From NCBI GenBank assembly GCA_038214535.1, contig JBBQRS010000038.1, forward strand, positions 1 through 40,212: a stretch of DNA of 40,212 nucleotides. Direction: 5' to 3'. Under the pieces are notes generated by a model that was not told the DNA's origin, did no database searches, and saw only the letters and a program-made list of their open reading frames with translations. Position numbers and translations under genes: made by a program. This DNA comes from JBBQRS01 sp038214535. GTDB taxonomy: Bacteria > Chloroflexota > Anaerolineae > CG2-30-64-16. This document shows positions 14,746 to 22,757 of the stretch, in pieces; position 1 is the first letter of the stretch; the number at the start of each line of letters is the position of its first letter.

Positions 14746-15843
14746 ATGGTGATGTCGCCCCGCGCGCGTGTCGAAGCGGCGCTTTTCGGTGGTCGACCCG
14801 ACTGCGTTCCCTTTACGGTCTACGAGAGCCACCTACCGACTTCGGAAGTTGAACGGCGCTTGCGTAACGACGGGCTATGCATCGTGCAGCGCTCGCCGGC
14901 TGTCTATGCAGTTAGCACGCCGCATGTGACGGAAGAAGAGGTTCACTTTGCGGGGCCGGACGGGGACGAGCGGGTGCGCACCGTCTGGCGTTCGCCGGCC
15001 GGCGAGCTCAGCGCCGTGCATCGGATTGTGCCCGTGGGGCGCAGCGCGCTCGATCGGGTGATGGCGTACACCTCCTGGCGCGAGGCGTACCCGTTCAAAG
15101 GTCCTGCTGATTACGAATCGTTGGAGTTTCTGATCCGGGACCGCAGTTACAGCCCCAGTTATGAGAATTTCCTGGCGAAGGCCGACTTGATGGGCGATGA
15201 CGCCATTATGCGCGCCAATATCGGCTATGAGCCTCTGCAGGAGATTCTTTACAATCTGATGGGCATGGAAACTTTTGCCGTCGAGTGGGCCGAACGCCGA
15301 GAGCGGTTGATGCGGCTTTACGAGGCGCTGGTCGAGGATCGGCGGAAGGTTTATCCGATTGTCGCCGATTCGCCCGCTCGTATCGCCAATTATGGGGGCA
15401 ACGTCAGCCCGGAGGTGATGGGTCTACGGCGTTTCGAGAACTATATCGTGCCCAACTATGAAGAGGCGGCGGAGTTTCTGCACGCGCGGGGCAAGTTGTT
15501 GGGCGTGCATTTCGACGCCAATTGCCGGTTGCTGGCTTCCGCGATCGCGCGCGCGCCGATTGATTACATCGAAGCGTTCACACCCGCCCCTGACACGGAC
15601 ATGACGCTCGCCGAGGCCCGGCAGGCCTGGCCCAATAAAATCCTCTGGATCAATTTCCCCTCCTCAATCCACCTGGAGCCGCTTGATGTGATTGCCGATG
15701 TCACCCGGCAGTTGCTGCGTGAAGCTGCGCCCTGTGACCGGTTTTTGATCGGCATCACGGAAGACGTGCCGGCCCACCGCTGGCGCGAGAATTACCAGAC
15801 CATCCTTCACGTCCTGAACACGGAAGGGCGCGAACTTTCATAA
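14746..15843 (+). CDS. Uroporphyrinogen-decarboxylase-superfamily protein of unknown substrate
   Basis: A 365-residue TIM-barrel protein of the UroD/corrinoid-methyltransferase superfamily: opening SPRARVEAALFGGRPDCVPF, then SPARIANYGGNVSPEVMG, HFDANCRLLASAIARAPIDY, AFTPAPDTDMTLAEARQAWP. It lacks the RQAGR entry motif of true UroD and has HFDANC where corrinoid methyltransferases (MtaA/MtbA) have a zinc-binding His-x-Cys, so neither heme synthesis nor standard methyl transfer can be assumed. Proteins of this type recur in sugar-utilisation operons with unknown function. It lies between an ABC permease and a Gfo/Idh/MocA gene, hinting at sugar processing. ATG 14752, seven bases after GGGG, is an alternative start. 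Confidence 0.75.
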   Translation: MVMSPRARVEAALFGGRPDCVPFTVYESHLPTSEVERRLRNDGLCIVQRSPAVYAVSTPHVTEEEVHFAGPDGDERVRTVWRSPAGELSAVHRIVPVGRSALDRVMAYTSWREAYPFKGPADYESLEFLIRDRSYSPSYENFLAKADLMGDDAIMRANIGYEPLQEILYNLMGMETFAVEWAERRERLMRLYEALVEDRRKVYPIVADSPARIANYGGNVSPEVMGLRRFENYIVPNYEEAAEFLHARGKLLGVHFDANCRLLASAIARAPIDYIEAFTPAPDTDMTLAEARQAWPNKILWINFPSSIHLEPLDVIADVTRQLLREAAPCDRFLIGITEDVPAHRWRENYQTILHVLNTEGRELS

Positions 15844-15885
15844 AACGGCGTGCGCGGCCTGAAAGCGCAGAAACGAGTGTACACC

Positions 15886-17100
15886 ATGCGCAGTTATGCC
15901 CTGGTTGGAGCCAGTTCGCGTAGCCTTGCTTATGGATTGCCCCTCAGCAATGAGTACGCCGATCGGGCGCGCCTGGTAGGCGTGTTTGATCCCAACCCTG
16001 TGCGCGCTCAGGCTGTGGCAAATCTATGCGGGAACCCGGATGTCTTTACCGATTTCGACGCGATGCTGAACACGGCGCAGCCGGATTGCGTCATCATTAC
16101 CACCGTGGATCGTTATCACGCCGAGTATATCGTGCGCGCGCTCGAGGCCGGGCGCGATGTGATCACCGAGAAGCCGATGGCGATAGACGCCGCCGGTTGC
16201 CGAGCCATCCTCGATGCCGAGCGACGCATCGGCCGCAAAATCACCGTGACGTTCAACTACCGGTTTGCGCCGCATTCCAGCCGCATCAGGGAGTTGATGC
16301 AAGGCGGAATCGTTGGAGAGGTTCTCAGCGTAGACTTTGAGTGGTTCCTGGATACCCGGCATGGGGCCGACTATTTCCGCCGCTGGCATCGCAAATTGGC
16401 TAACTCGGGAGGATTGCTCGTCCACAAGGCCACCCACCATTTCGATGTGATCAACTGGTGGATCAACCAGGAGCCAGAAGTGGTGTATGCTTTTGGGCAG
16501 CGCCGCTTTTATGGCCCAACGCGTGAAGCGCGTGGCGAGCGTTGTAGCACGTGCCCCCATGCCGCCAACTGCGAGTTTTTCGTGGATTATGCCGCCAACC
16601 CGCTTTACAAGGCGCTCTATTTCGACGCCGAGCATGTGGATGGCTATCATCGCGATAGCTGTGTATTCTCGCCGGAGATAGACATCTATGACACGATGGG
16701 CGTGGGCGTGCGTTATCGCGACGGCGCCTTGTTGAGCTATTCGCTCATTGCCCACAGCTCTTATGAGGGGTGGCGCGCGACCATCAATGGCACAGAAGGA
16801 CGATTGGAACTGGAAGAGTTCCAGAGCGGAAGTCGCGCCGCAGAAGCCGATCACTTCCTGAACTTCTATAATCGGCGTGGTGAGCGGATCACCTATGCAA
16901 CGCCAAAAACGGAAGGCGTTCACGGCGGCGGTGATGAGCGCTTAATGGCGCGGCTATTCAGCGGCCAGCCCCTGCCCGATCCTCTCGGGTTGATGGCTGA
17001 TTCCTGGGCCGGCGCGATGTCGGTGCTCATCGGGGCGGCGGCTAATCAATCCATCAGCGCCGGCCGCCCGGTGACCATCGGCGAGCTACTCACACCGTAA
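15886..17100 (+). CDS. Gfo/Idh/MocA oxidoreductase with a four-Cys cluster
   Basis: A 404-residue dehydrogenase: Rossmann start MRSYALVGASSRSLAYGLPL, catalytic lysine in TEKPMAID, and the substrate-domain motif LLVHKATHHFDVINWW (the usual GGGxLxHxxxHxxD form). Unlike the family at large it carries C220-x2-C223-x5-C229 (RCSTCPHAANCEF) and C259 (RDSCVF) in an insertion about 40 residues long, a plausible zinc or iron-sulfur site. It ends the transporter operon, 42 bases after the UroD-like gene. The ATG at 15886 is chosen because homologous wording starts there; a GTG at 15850 is open but gives an unconvincing extension, and neither has a strong ribosome site. Substrate presumably a sugar delivered by the transporter. 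Confidence 0.85.
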   Translation: MRSYALVGASSRSLAYGLPLSNEYADRARLVGVFDPNPVRAQAVANLCGNPDVFTDFDAMLNTAQPDCVIITTVDRYHAEYIVRALEAGRDVITEKPMAIDAAGCRAILDAERRIGRKITVTFNYRFAPHSSRIRELMQGGIVGEVLSVDFEWFLDTRHGADYFRRWHRKLANSGGLLVHKATHHFDVINWWINQEPEVVYAFGQRRFYGPTREARGERCSTCPHAANCEFFVDYAANPLYKALYFDAEHVDGYHRDSCVFSPEIDIYDTMGVGVRYRDGALLSYSLIAHSSYEGWRATINGTEGRLELEEFQSGSRAAEADHFLNFYNRRGERITYATPKTEGVHGGGDERLMARLFSGQPLPDPLGLMADSWAGAMSVLIGAAANQSISAGRPVTIGELLTP

Positions 17101-17115
17101 GATGGCTAGACGTGG

Positions 17116-18171
17116 TCAGCTCCGATATGATCGCTGTAATAACTGAAGTACCGACGCGGGCAAAGGCGTAGACAATGCGCGGGCGAATGAACTTAGCAAA
17201 CCCGTATCGAGTCCAGGGTGGATTGTGTGCGGGCTGGTGACGGAGAGCGCCGCGATCAGGCCGGCGAGCGCGTGCGCATCGCAGAGCGATAAGCCGGCCG
17301 CCAGCCCGATCAGCAACCCGGATAAGTGAGCATCGCCTGCTCCGGCTGTGTTTACGACTGAAACCGGATGCGCGGGCAGGTGTTGCAGCGCTTCCCCATC
17401 CCACACCCAACTGCCGGACGCGCCGGCTGTAATCGAGACCCACAGTTCTGACCGCAGCCATTGCAACCGTGCAACGGCTGCGGTCGCGATTTCGTCCGGA
17501 GGGCTTGTAGAGGGCAGCGCCCCCAGCATGGCGGCTTCATCGCGGTTAAGCGCCAACAAATCCAGCCGACCCAATAAGCCCATCTCATGCGCGGCCTGGA
17601 TTTCGGCTGTTGTAAACGCGCCAACGCGTAACGCGCCCGAACGCGTTGCGAGTTCCAGCAACTCGGCCCGCGCGGCGAGTGGCGCTTCGGGGACTGCCAG
17701 GGCGATCGCCCGTGCGCCGAAGGCCCGTAGTTCCGGCTCGGCTTCCCGCACCAGCGCCGGGTCAACCCGGTTGCTGGCCGAGTCGGCGACGGTCAGGTTG
17801 CCGCCGGAGCCGTCGGGATAGACAAAGCAGAACGAGTAGAGGGTTTGGCTTTCGGGCGTCGACTTCACGTGCGCCAGGTTCATGCCAACCCGCGCCATTT
17901 CCTCCACAAGACGGCGCCCTGCGGCGTCATCTCCTACGCGGCCAATCGGGAATACATCGAAAGCATCTCCCATGAGCACCTGGACGTAGTGCGTGATGAT
18001 GTGCAGCTTGCAGTAGTCGCGCTGATCCAGAAAGCGCCCACTGCGGCTTTCTTCGCGCCCCAGCGTGTGATTGCCGTCCAGGGCAAAGAACGCGCCTGAG
18101 CCGATGCCGCCTGTGCCGATAAGCGCCTGATAGCGCCACGCGTCTGTTCCGACTGCCAATGCGGAACCCAA
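17116..18171 (-). CDS. PfkB-family carbohydrate kinase
   Basis: A 351-residue ribokinase-fold kinase. The C-terminal PfkB signature is VVNTAGAGDAHLSGLLIGLA, with catalytic base D280 in the GAGD anion hole; the N-terminal glycine-rich region is GTGGIGSGAFFAL. The middle contains the usual LDLLALNRDEAAML. The cytoplasmic role is ATP-dependent phosphorylation of a sugar, sugar acid or nucleoside. N-terminal residues 35-65 (HTLGREESRSGRFLDQRDYC) form a longer lid than ribokinase has. It is the last gene of the esterase/NagB-like/kinase set, one base after the NagB-like stop, and converges on the Gfo/Idh/MocA gene only 15 bases away, with no terminator visible between. Confidence 0.85.
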   Translation of the reverse strand: MGSALAVGTDAWRYQALIGTGGIGSGAFFALDGNHTLGREESRSGRFLDQRDYCKLHIITHYVQVLMGDAFDVFPIGRVGDDAAGRRLVEEMARVGMNLAHVKSTPESQTLYSFCFVYPDGSGGNLTVADSASNRVDPALVREAEPELRAFGARAIALAVPEAPLAARAELLELATRSGALRVGAFTTAEIQAAHEMGLLGRLDLLALNRDEAAMLGALPSTSPPDEIATAAVARLQWLRSELWVSITAGASGSWVWDGEALQHLPAHPVSVVNTAGAGDAHLSGLLIGLAAGLSLCDAHALAGLIAALSVTSPHTIHPGLDTGLLSSFARALSTPLPASVLQLLQRSYRS

Positions 18172-18172
18172 A

Positions 18173-19069
18173 CTAAACTCTCTCCGCCAGGCCCAGGTCC
18201 CATTCCGGGTGTTCGGCGATGGGATGCCGCGCCGTTTCGACGGTGGCGGTCAGCAGGGCGTCGGGGTGCTCTTGCAATAGGGTGATGGGATATTCCGGCG
18301 TCATTGGCCCGAACAGCGCTACGCGCAGGGCGGTTTGTTTCCATGCGCCCGTATCACTGAAGAGGCGCACTTTGCGCGCCGAGAGACATTCCTTAACGCC
18401 CAGCGTCACCGACATGGGCGGCACAAACTGGTAGCCGCCGCCGAAGGTGCGTTGCGCCAGCGCCATGATCGTGTCCAGGTTGTTGTCTTGCACGCGGATA
18501 GTAGAATCCCGCAATTCGTCCAGCGTGATGTGACTGAAGGGGTGCCGGCGAGCCTGATTGTAGGCAATGTGGCCATCCTGGCCCCAGCCGCCGAGCGTGA
18601 TGTCCAGCGGCGCGGCAGCAATCGCTTCGGCTACGACGTCTATACCGGCAGGCGTCAGCCAGTGCCGGTTTGCTTCCGGCACTGCCAGTTCGGCGTGCAC
18701 CGGATCGTAGAAATGCCGCTCCATGAACCCGCGAAAACTATAGGGGTGGCGACGCGGCAATTCTTGTCCCTGCCAGTCGAGGCATTCGTCCATGTGAAAC
18801 ACCACCAGGTCGCGCAGACTCACGCGTTCGGTGTTGACCAGGTTAACAAACGGGCTGTACCAGGAGCCGGGGCCACAGGGAATGATCGCGCGCGTTGGCT
18901 CGCTGCGCGCGTTGTGGGCGCGAATTTCCTCTACAAGCTCGCGCGCCATGACTGCGCCCATCTCACGCGAGTCCTGGCACAATCGAAAAGGCACGCGACG
19001 ATCCGGGTGGTTTGTCAACGCGTTGTAGGGCACGCGACACCACTCGTAGAGATCAGACGGTAAAATCAT
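18173..19069 (-). CDS. Glucosamine-6-phosphate isomerase/deaminase-like protein
   Basis: A 298-residue NagB/RpiA-fold protein. Family marks are GPGSWYSPFVNLVN, VVFHMDECLDW (for VTFNMDEY) and GWGQDGHIAYNQ (for GxGxDGHIAFNE). D165 and H167 match NagB D141 and H143, but the residue matching catalytic E148 is Q172. Deamination and ring opening in NagB use that glutamate, so activity may be altered: perhaps an isomerase for another sugar phosphate. The ATG overlaps the stop of the upstream hydrolase gene by four bases (ATGA), so the start at 19069 is secure. Together with the PfkB kinase it suggests a kinase-then-isomerase route for a free sugar. Confidence 0.8.
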   Translation of the reverse strand: MILPSDLYEWCRVPYNALTNHPDRRVPFRLCQDSREMGAVMARELVEEIRAHNARSEPTRAIIPCGPGSWYSPFVNLVNTERVSLRDLVVFHMDECLDWQGQELPRRHPYSFRGFMERHFYDPVHAELAVPEANRHWLTPAGIDVVAEAIAAAPLDITLGGWGQDGHIAYNQARRHPFSHITLDELRDSTIRVQDNNLDTIMALAQRTFGGGYQFVPPMSVTLGVKECLSARKVRLFSDTGAWKQTALRVALFGPMTPEYPITLLQEHPDALLTATVETARHPIAEHPEWDLGLAERV

Positions 19070-20112
19070 AGGTAAGTCTTGAAGAACTCGAAGGCGCGAC
19101 CACCCGCAAAGGCGTGCGGGCCAGGCCAGATATCGGCCCACAAACGGTCGCCTGCGCCGGCGGCCTCATAGATGCGCTTGACGCCCTCGTAGCCCTTAAG
19201 CAGATCCTGGATGTAGAAGCAGTCGTCGTAGATGCCCATTTCGACCAGGAGCGGCCTGGGCGCAATGAGCCCGGCAATGTCATCGGTGTCGAGGTGACGG
19301 TAAATCTCCGGGATCATTTGCGATCCGCAGAAATTGCCGCGCGCGATGCCGAACCCGCGCCATGAGTTTACATAACTAATGATGTCGGCGGCCTTGATGC
19401 GCGGTTCGACGGCAGTCGTGAAGGTCGTCATGGTGCCGCCCTGAGAGATGCCCATCATGCCGATGCGTTCCGGGTCGACCTCGGGCCGCGTCTCCAGATA
19501 ATCAATGCAACGGCTCATGTCCCAGATGTTCAGGGTCAGGGTGTAGACGCCCATCAGCGCGCCCTTGATGAAATTTACGTTGCAGGAGTCACGGCCTGGA
19601 AAAGGATCGGCCCCATCGCGGCGTTCGCCGAAGCCGCGCAGGTCGGGGGCAATCGTCAGATACCCGGCGCGCGCCATCTGTTCGGCGAAGTTGTAGTTGT
19701 GTTCATCAATCTCTGCGGCCATCTCAGATGAGGAGCGGATTCCGGCGACGACATCCTTGCCGAAAGCGCCGTGACCGTGGCTGCACAAAATCGCCGCGTT
19801 GCTGCGATCCGCGACCATGTTGCGCGGCCTGAGCACCTGACAGGGCACCGACATGAACGCTTCGGAGTTGAAAACCACCCGCTCGCGGATCAGATCGCCA
19901 TCTATCACGGAGCTTTCGACCTCGGCATCCAGCGGAACAGGCTCAGGCAAAGGCCCCAGGTCCGCGCGCAGTTGGTCGAGCGCGCCGCCGCGCCAGGCCT
20001 GCCAATCTTCACGCGTCTGACCGGTGAAGTGACGTTCGGGCTGCCAGTCTTTCGCCATGTCATCCCAATACGCTTGCATAGAGAAGTTGCGACGTGCGGT
20101 GGTCACTTCCAT
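19066..20112 (-). CDS. Alpha/beta hydrolase, acetyl-xylan-esterase-like
   Basis: A 348-residue esterase of the Abhydrolase_7/acetyl xylan esterase group. Nucleophile S223 sits in GISQGG, oxyanion loop in LCSHGHG, the acid is probably D in EMGIYDDCF and the base H333 in WPGPHAFAGG. No signal peptide, so cytoplasmic: it would deacylate imported sugars or oligosaccharides. The ATG at 20112 directly follows AGGAGGA with one base of spacing; the GTG at 20106, seven bases from the same site, may be the actual start. First gene of the three-gene minus-strand unit, divergent from GH95. A five-base dyad (GGGGT..ACCCC, 20138-20151) lies in its leader. Confidence 0.8.
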   Translation of the reverse strand: MEVTTARRNFSMQAYWDDMAKDWQPERHFTGQTREDWQAWRGGALDQLRADLGPLPEPVPLDAEVESSVIDGDLIRERVVFNSEAFMSVPCQVLRPRNMVADRSNAAILCSHGHGAFGKDVVAGIRSSSEMAAEIDEHNYNFAEQMARAGYLTIAPDLRGFGERRDGADPFPGRDSCNVNFIKGALMGVYTLTLNIWDMSRCIDYLETRPEVDPERIGMMGISQGGTMTTFTTAVEPRIKAADIISYVNSWRGFGIARGNFCGSQMIPEIYRHLDTDDIAGLIAPRPLLVEMGIYDDCFYIQDLLKGYEGVKRIYEAAGAGDRLWADIWPGPHAFAGGRAFEFFKTYL

Positions 20113-20229
20113 TCCTCCTGGTTTTGAGTGTACCTTGGGGGTCATTACCCCGAATATCATAGCATATAACATCACGAATCGCATCCCGTGGCCCAATATA
20201 GCTTGATGACTGCGGCTGAGTTTGGAGGA

Positions 20230-20258
20230 TTGGTCGTGCCGCGTTCTTGTCGTATGAT
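20230..20258 (+). promoter_or_regulatory. Possible promoter of the GH95-GH36 unit
   Basis: TTGGTC (20230-20235) and TATGAT (20253-20258) with 17-base spacing; start near 20265 and a short leader to the GGGAGG at 20283. The -35 matches only three of six positions. Confidence 0.4.
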
Positions 20259-20294
20259 ACTATCCGAATCCTTTGGTAGCCCTGGGAGGCGAAA

Positions 20295-22694
20295 ATGACC
20301 CCTGAATCATTTCCTGTATCTCCGTCGGAATCCTGTGTTCTCTGGTATGATCGTCCGGCCCAACATTGGGTGGAAGCTCTCCCGCTTGGCAATGGCCGGC
20401 TTGGCGCGATGGTTTTCGGCGACGCAACACACGAACATTTGCAACTCAACGAAGAATCGCTCTGGTCAGGCTATCCGCGCGACCACACCAACGCCGCTGC
20501 CAGAGCCTATCTCCCCAAAGTGCGTGAGGCCGTCTTCGCCGGTGATTATGCCCTGGCCGACCAACTGGTCAGGAATATGCAAGGCCCTTTCACCGAGAGT
20601 TACTTGCCGCTGGGCGATCTCCATCTCGAGTTCGATCATGCCGCCGAGCCGGAGACGTATCGGCGCTGGCTCGATCTCGATACAGCCACCCATCACGTCG
20701 AGTACACCGCGGGACAGGCGCACTATTCCCGCGAAGCCTTCGTCTCTGCTCCTGCCGGTGTGCTGGTTTTACGCCTGACGTGCTCTCAGCCCGGCGGGTT
20801 ATCTTTTAGCGCGGGGCTGGAAAGCCCGTTGCACTTTCAGACGGAAGTGCAGGACGATCAAATCTTGCTGACCGGTAAGGCCCCCGCGCACGTCGAGCCG
20901 AGTTATTTGAAGGTCGAAAACGCGGTGATCTATGGTGAGGAGGGCATGACCTTCGCGGCGCGACTTGGGATTCAGCTCAAGGGCGGCGTGGTGCGCGCCG
21001 AGGGCGCTCGCGTGTGGGTTGCGGCGGCCGACGAAGCGGTGTTGATCCTGAGCGCGGCCACCAGTTTCAATGGCTTCGACCGTTCGCCCACCTTCGACGG
21101 TGCAGACCCGCTGGCTATTGCCACGCAAACTCTGACCGCCGCGCAACCCCGCTCGTTTGATGACTTGCTGGCGGAACATCGGGCCGAATATCAGCCGCTC
21201 TTCCGCCGGGTTGAGATCAAACTCGGTGACCGTCGCGCGCCGGTCATCCCGACCGATCAACGCATCGCGACATTCAAGCAGGACGGCGATCTGACCCTGC
21301 TGGAACTGCTTTTCCAGTATGGGCGTTACCTGCTGATCGCCAGCTCGCGCCCTCACACGTTGCCTGCCAACCTGCAAGGTATCTGGAATGACCAGATCCG
21401 CCCGCCGTGGAGCAGCAACTACACCACGAACATCAACACGCAGATGAACTATTGGCCCTCCGAAACGGCGAACCTGGCCGAGTGTGGCACGGCGTTGTTC
21501 GATTTCATCAGGGACTTGAGCGTCAACGGAGCCAAAGTTGCCGAGATCAATTACGGTTGCCAGGGCTGGTGCTCGCACCACAACGCCGACCTGTGGCGTC
21601 AGGCCGCGCCGGTGGGCGACTACGGCGGCGGCAGCCCGTGCTGGGCCAACTTCGCCCTTTCTGGCCCCTGGCTATGCACGCATCTGTGGGAGCACTACGC
21701 GTTCGGCGGTGCCCTCGACTATCTGCGCGAATTTGCCTATCCCATCATGCGGGGCGCGGCGGAGTTCTGCCTGGACTGGCTGATCGAGGACGGCGACGGG
21801 AATCTGGTGACCTGCCCGTCGGTATCGTGCGAAAACACCTTCGTCACCGGCGAGGGCGTGAAGGCGGAAACCAGCATGGCGACGGCCTTCGACCTGTCTA
21901 TCATCGCTCAGCATTTCGAGAACTGCATCGCCGCGGCGGCCGCGCTGGGCATAGACGCCGACTTTGCCGCGCAATTAGCGACGGCGCGTGCGCGGCTCTA
22001 TCCGATTAAGGTCGGCCATAAGGGCGATGTGCAGGAGTGGTTCCAGGATTGGGACGCCGTGGATCCGCACCACCGGCATTTCTCGCACCTGATGGGCCTG
22101 CACCCGTTCAGCCTGATCACCGAGCAGGCCACGCCCGAGCTATTTGCTGCGTGTCGGCGCTCGCTCGAATTGCGCGGCGACGAGAGCACCGGCTGGTCTA
22201 TGGGCTGGAAGGTGAACAGTTGGGCGCGCCTGGGCGACGGCGACCGCGCGGCGAAGATTCTGGCGGATCTGTTCACGTTGATTGACCCGGCGGATTTCAA
22301 CTACGCACGCGGCGGGTTGTATCCCAACCTGTTCGACGCGCATCCCCCATTTCAGATTGACGGCAACTTCGGCGCGACCGCCGGTATCATCGAGATGCTG
22401 CTGCAAAGCCACGGCCCGCACATCCGGCTGCTACCCGCGCTGCCCACCGCCTGGGCCGAAGGTCACATCGCGGGGTTGCGCGCCCGCGGCGGCTTCGAGG
22501 TGGCGCTTCGCTGGCGGGAAGGCTGCCTCACGGAAGCCCGCATTCGGTCGGTGTTGGGAAGAACCTGTCGGATCGCGTGCGCTTCCGATGTGCGCGTGAC
22601 TTCACGCGATCGGGACATTCCAACGGTCACGATCCAAACGGGCGTGATCGAATTCGCGACTCAAGCCGGGGAGGAGTATGTTCTTCAGGCATAA
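20295..22694 (+). CDS. GH95 glycoside hydrolase (alpha-L-fucosidase/alpha-L-galactosidase family)
   Basis: A 799-residue GH95 enzyme. The start LWYDRPAQHWVEALPLGNG then RLGAMVFG...LNEESLWSG is the family's N-terminal beta domain; the (alpha/alpha)6 barrel follows from about residue 290. Catalytic residues align with the Bifidobacterium 1,2-alpha-fucosidase as I remember it: E513 (SVSCENTF) as acid, N379 and N381 (TTNINTQMNYW) activating water, and D689 (QIDGNFGATAG). GH95 inverts terminal alpha-L-fucosyl or alpha-L-galactosyl linkages; L-galactose occurs in xyloglucan and rhamnogalacturonan-II. No signal peptide, so it acts inside the cell on imported oligosaccharides. First gene of a two-gene unit with GH36; GGGAGG precedes the ATG by seven bases. 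Confidence 0.92.
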   Translation: MTPESFPVSPSESCVLWYDRPAQHWVEALPLGNGRLGAMVFGDATHEHLQLNEESLWSGYPRDHTNAAARAYLPKVREAVFAGDYALADQLVRNMQGPFTESYLPLGDLHLEFDHAAEPETYRRWLDLDTATHHVEYTAGQAHYSREAFVSAPAGVLVLRLTCSQPGGLSFSAGLESPLHFQTEVQDDQILLTGKAPAHVEPSYLKVENAVIYGEEGMTFAARLGIQLKGGVVRAEGARVWVAAADEAVLILSAATSFNGFDRSPTFDGADPLAIATQTLTAAQPRSFDDLLAEHRAEYQPLFRRVEIKLGDRRAPVIPTDQRIATFKQDGDLTLLELLFQYGRYLLIASSRPHTLPANLQGIWNDQIRPPWSSNYTTNINTQMNYWPSETANLAECGTALFDFIRDLSVNGAKVAEINYGCQGWCSHHNADLWRQAAPVGDYGGGSPCWANFALSGPWLCTHLWEHYAFGGALDYLREFAYPIMRGAAEFCLDWLIEDGDGNLVTCPSVSCENTFVTGEGVKAETSMATAFDLSIIAQHFENCIAAAAALGIDADFAAQLATARARLYPIKVGHKGDVQEWFQDWDAVDPHHRHFSHLMGLHPFSLITEQATPELFAACRRSLELRGDESTGWSMGWKVNSWARLGDGDRAAKILADLFTLIDPADFNYARGGLYPNLFDAHPPFQIDGNFGATAGIIEMLLQSHGPHIRLLPALPTAWAEGHIAGLRARGGFEVALRWREGCLTEARIRSVLGRTCRIACASDVRVTSRDRDIPTVTIQTGVIEFATQAGEEYVLQA

Positions 22695-22757
22695 TGTCCT
22701 GCGTGTCTGCTTCGCGTAATATTCCATAAAATCACATTTCATAGGAGAAAACCCGAT

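Noticed and set aside
16024..16923. Minus-strand frame of 299 codons
   Set aside because: Shadow of the Gfo/Idh/MocA gene on the plus strand; no family motif in the antisense product.
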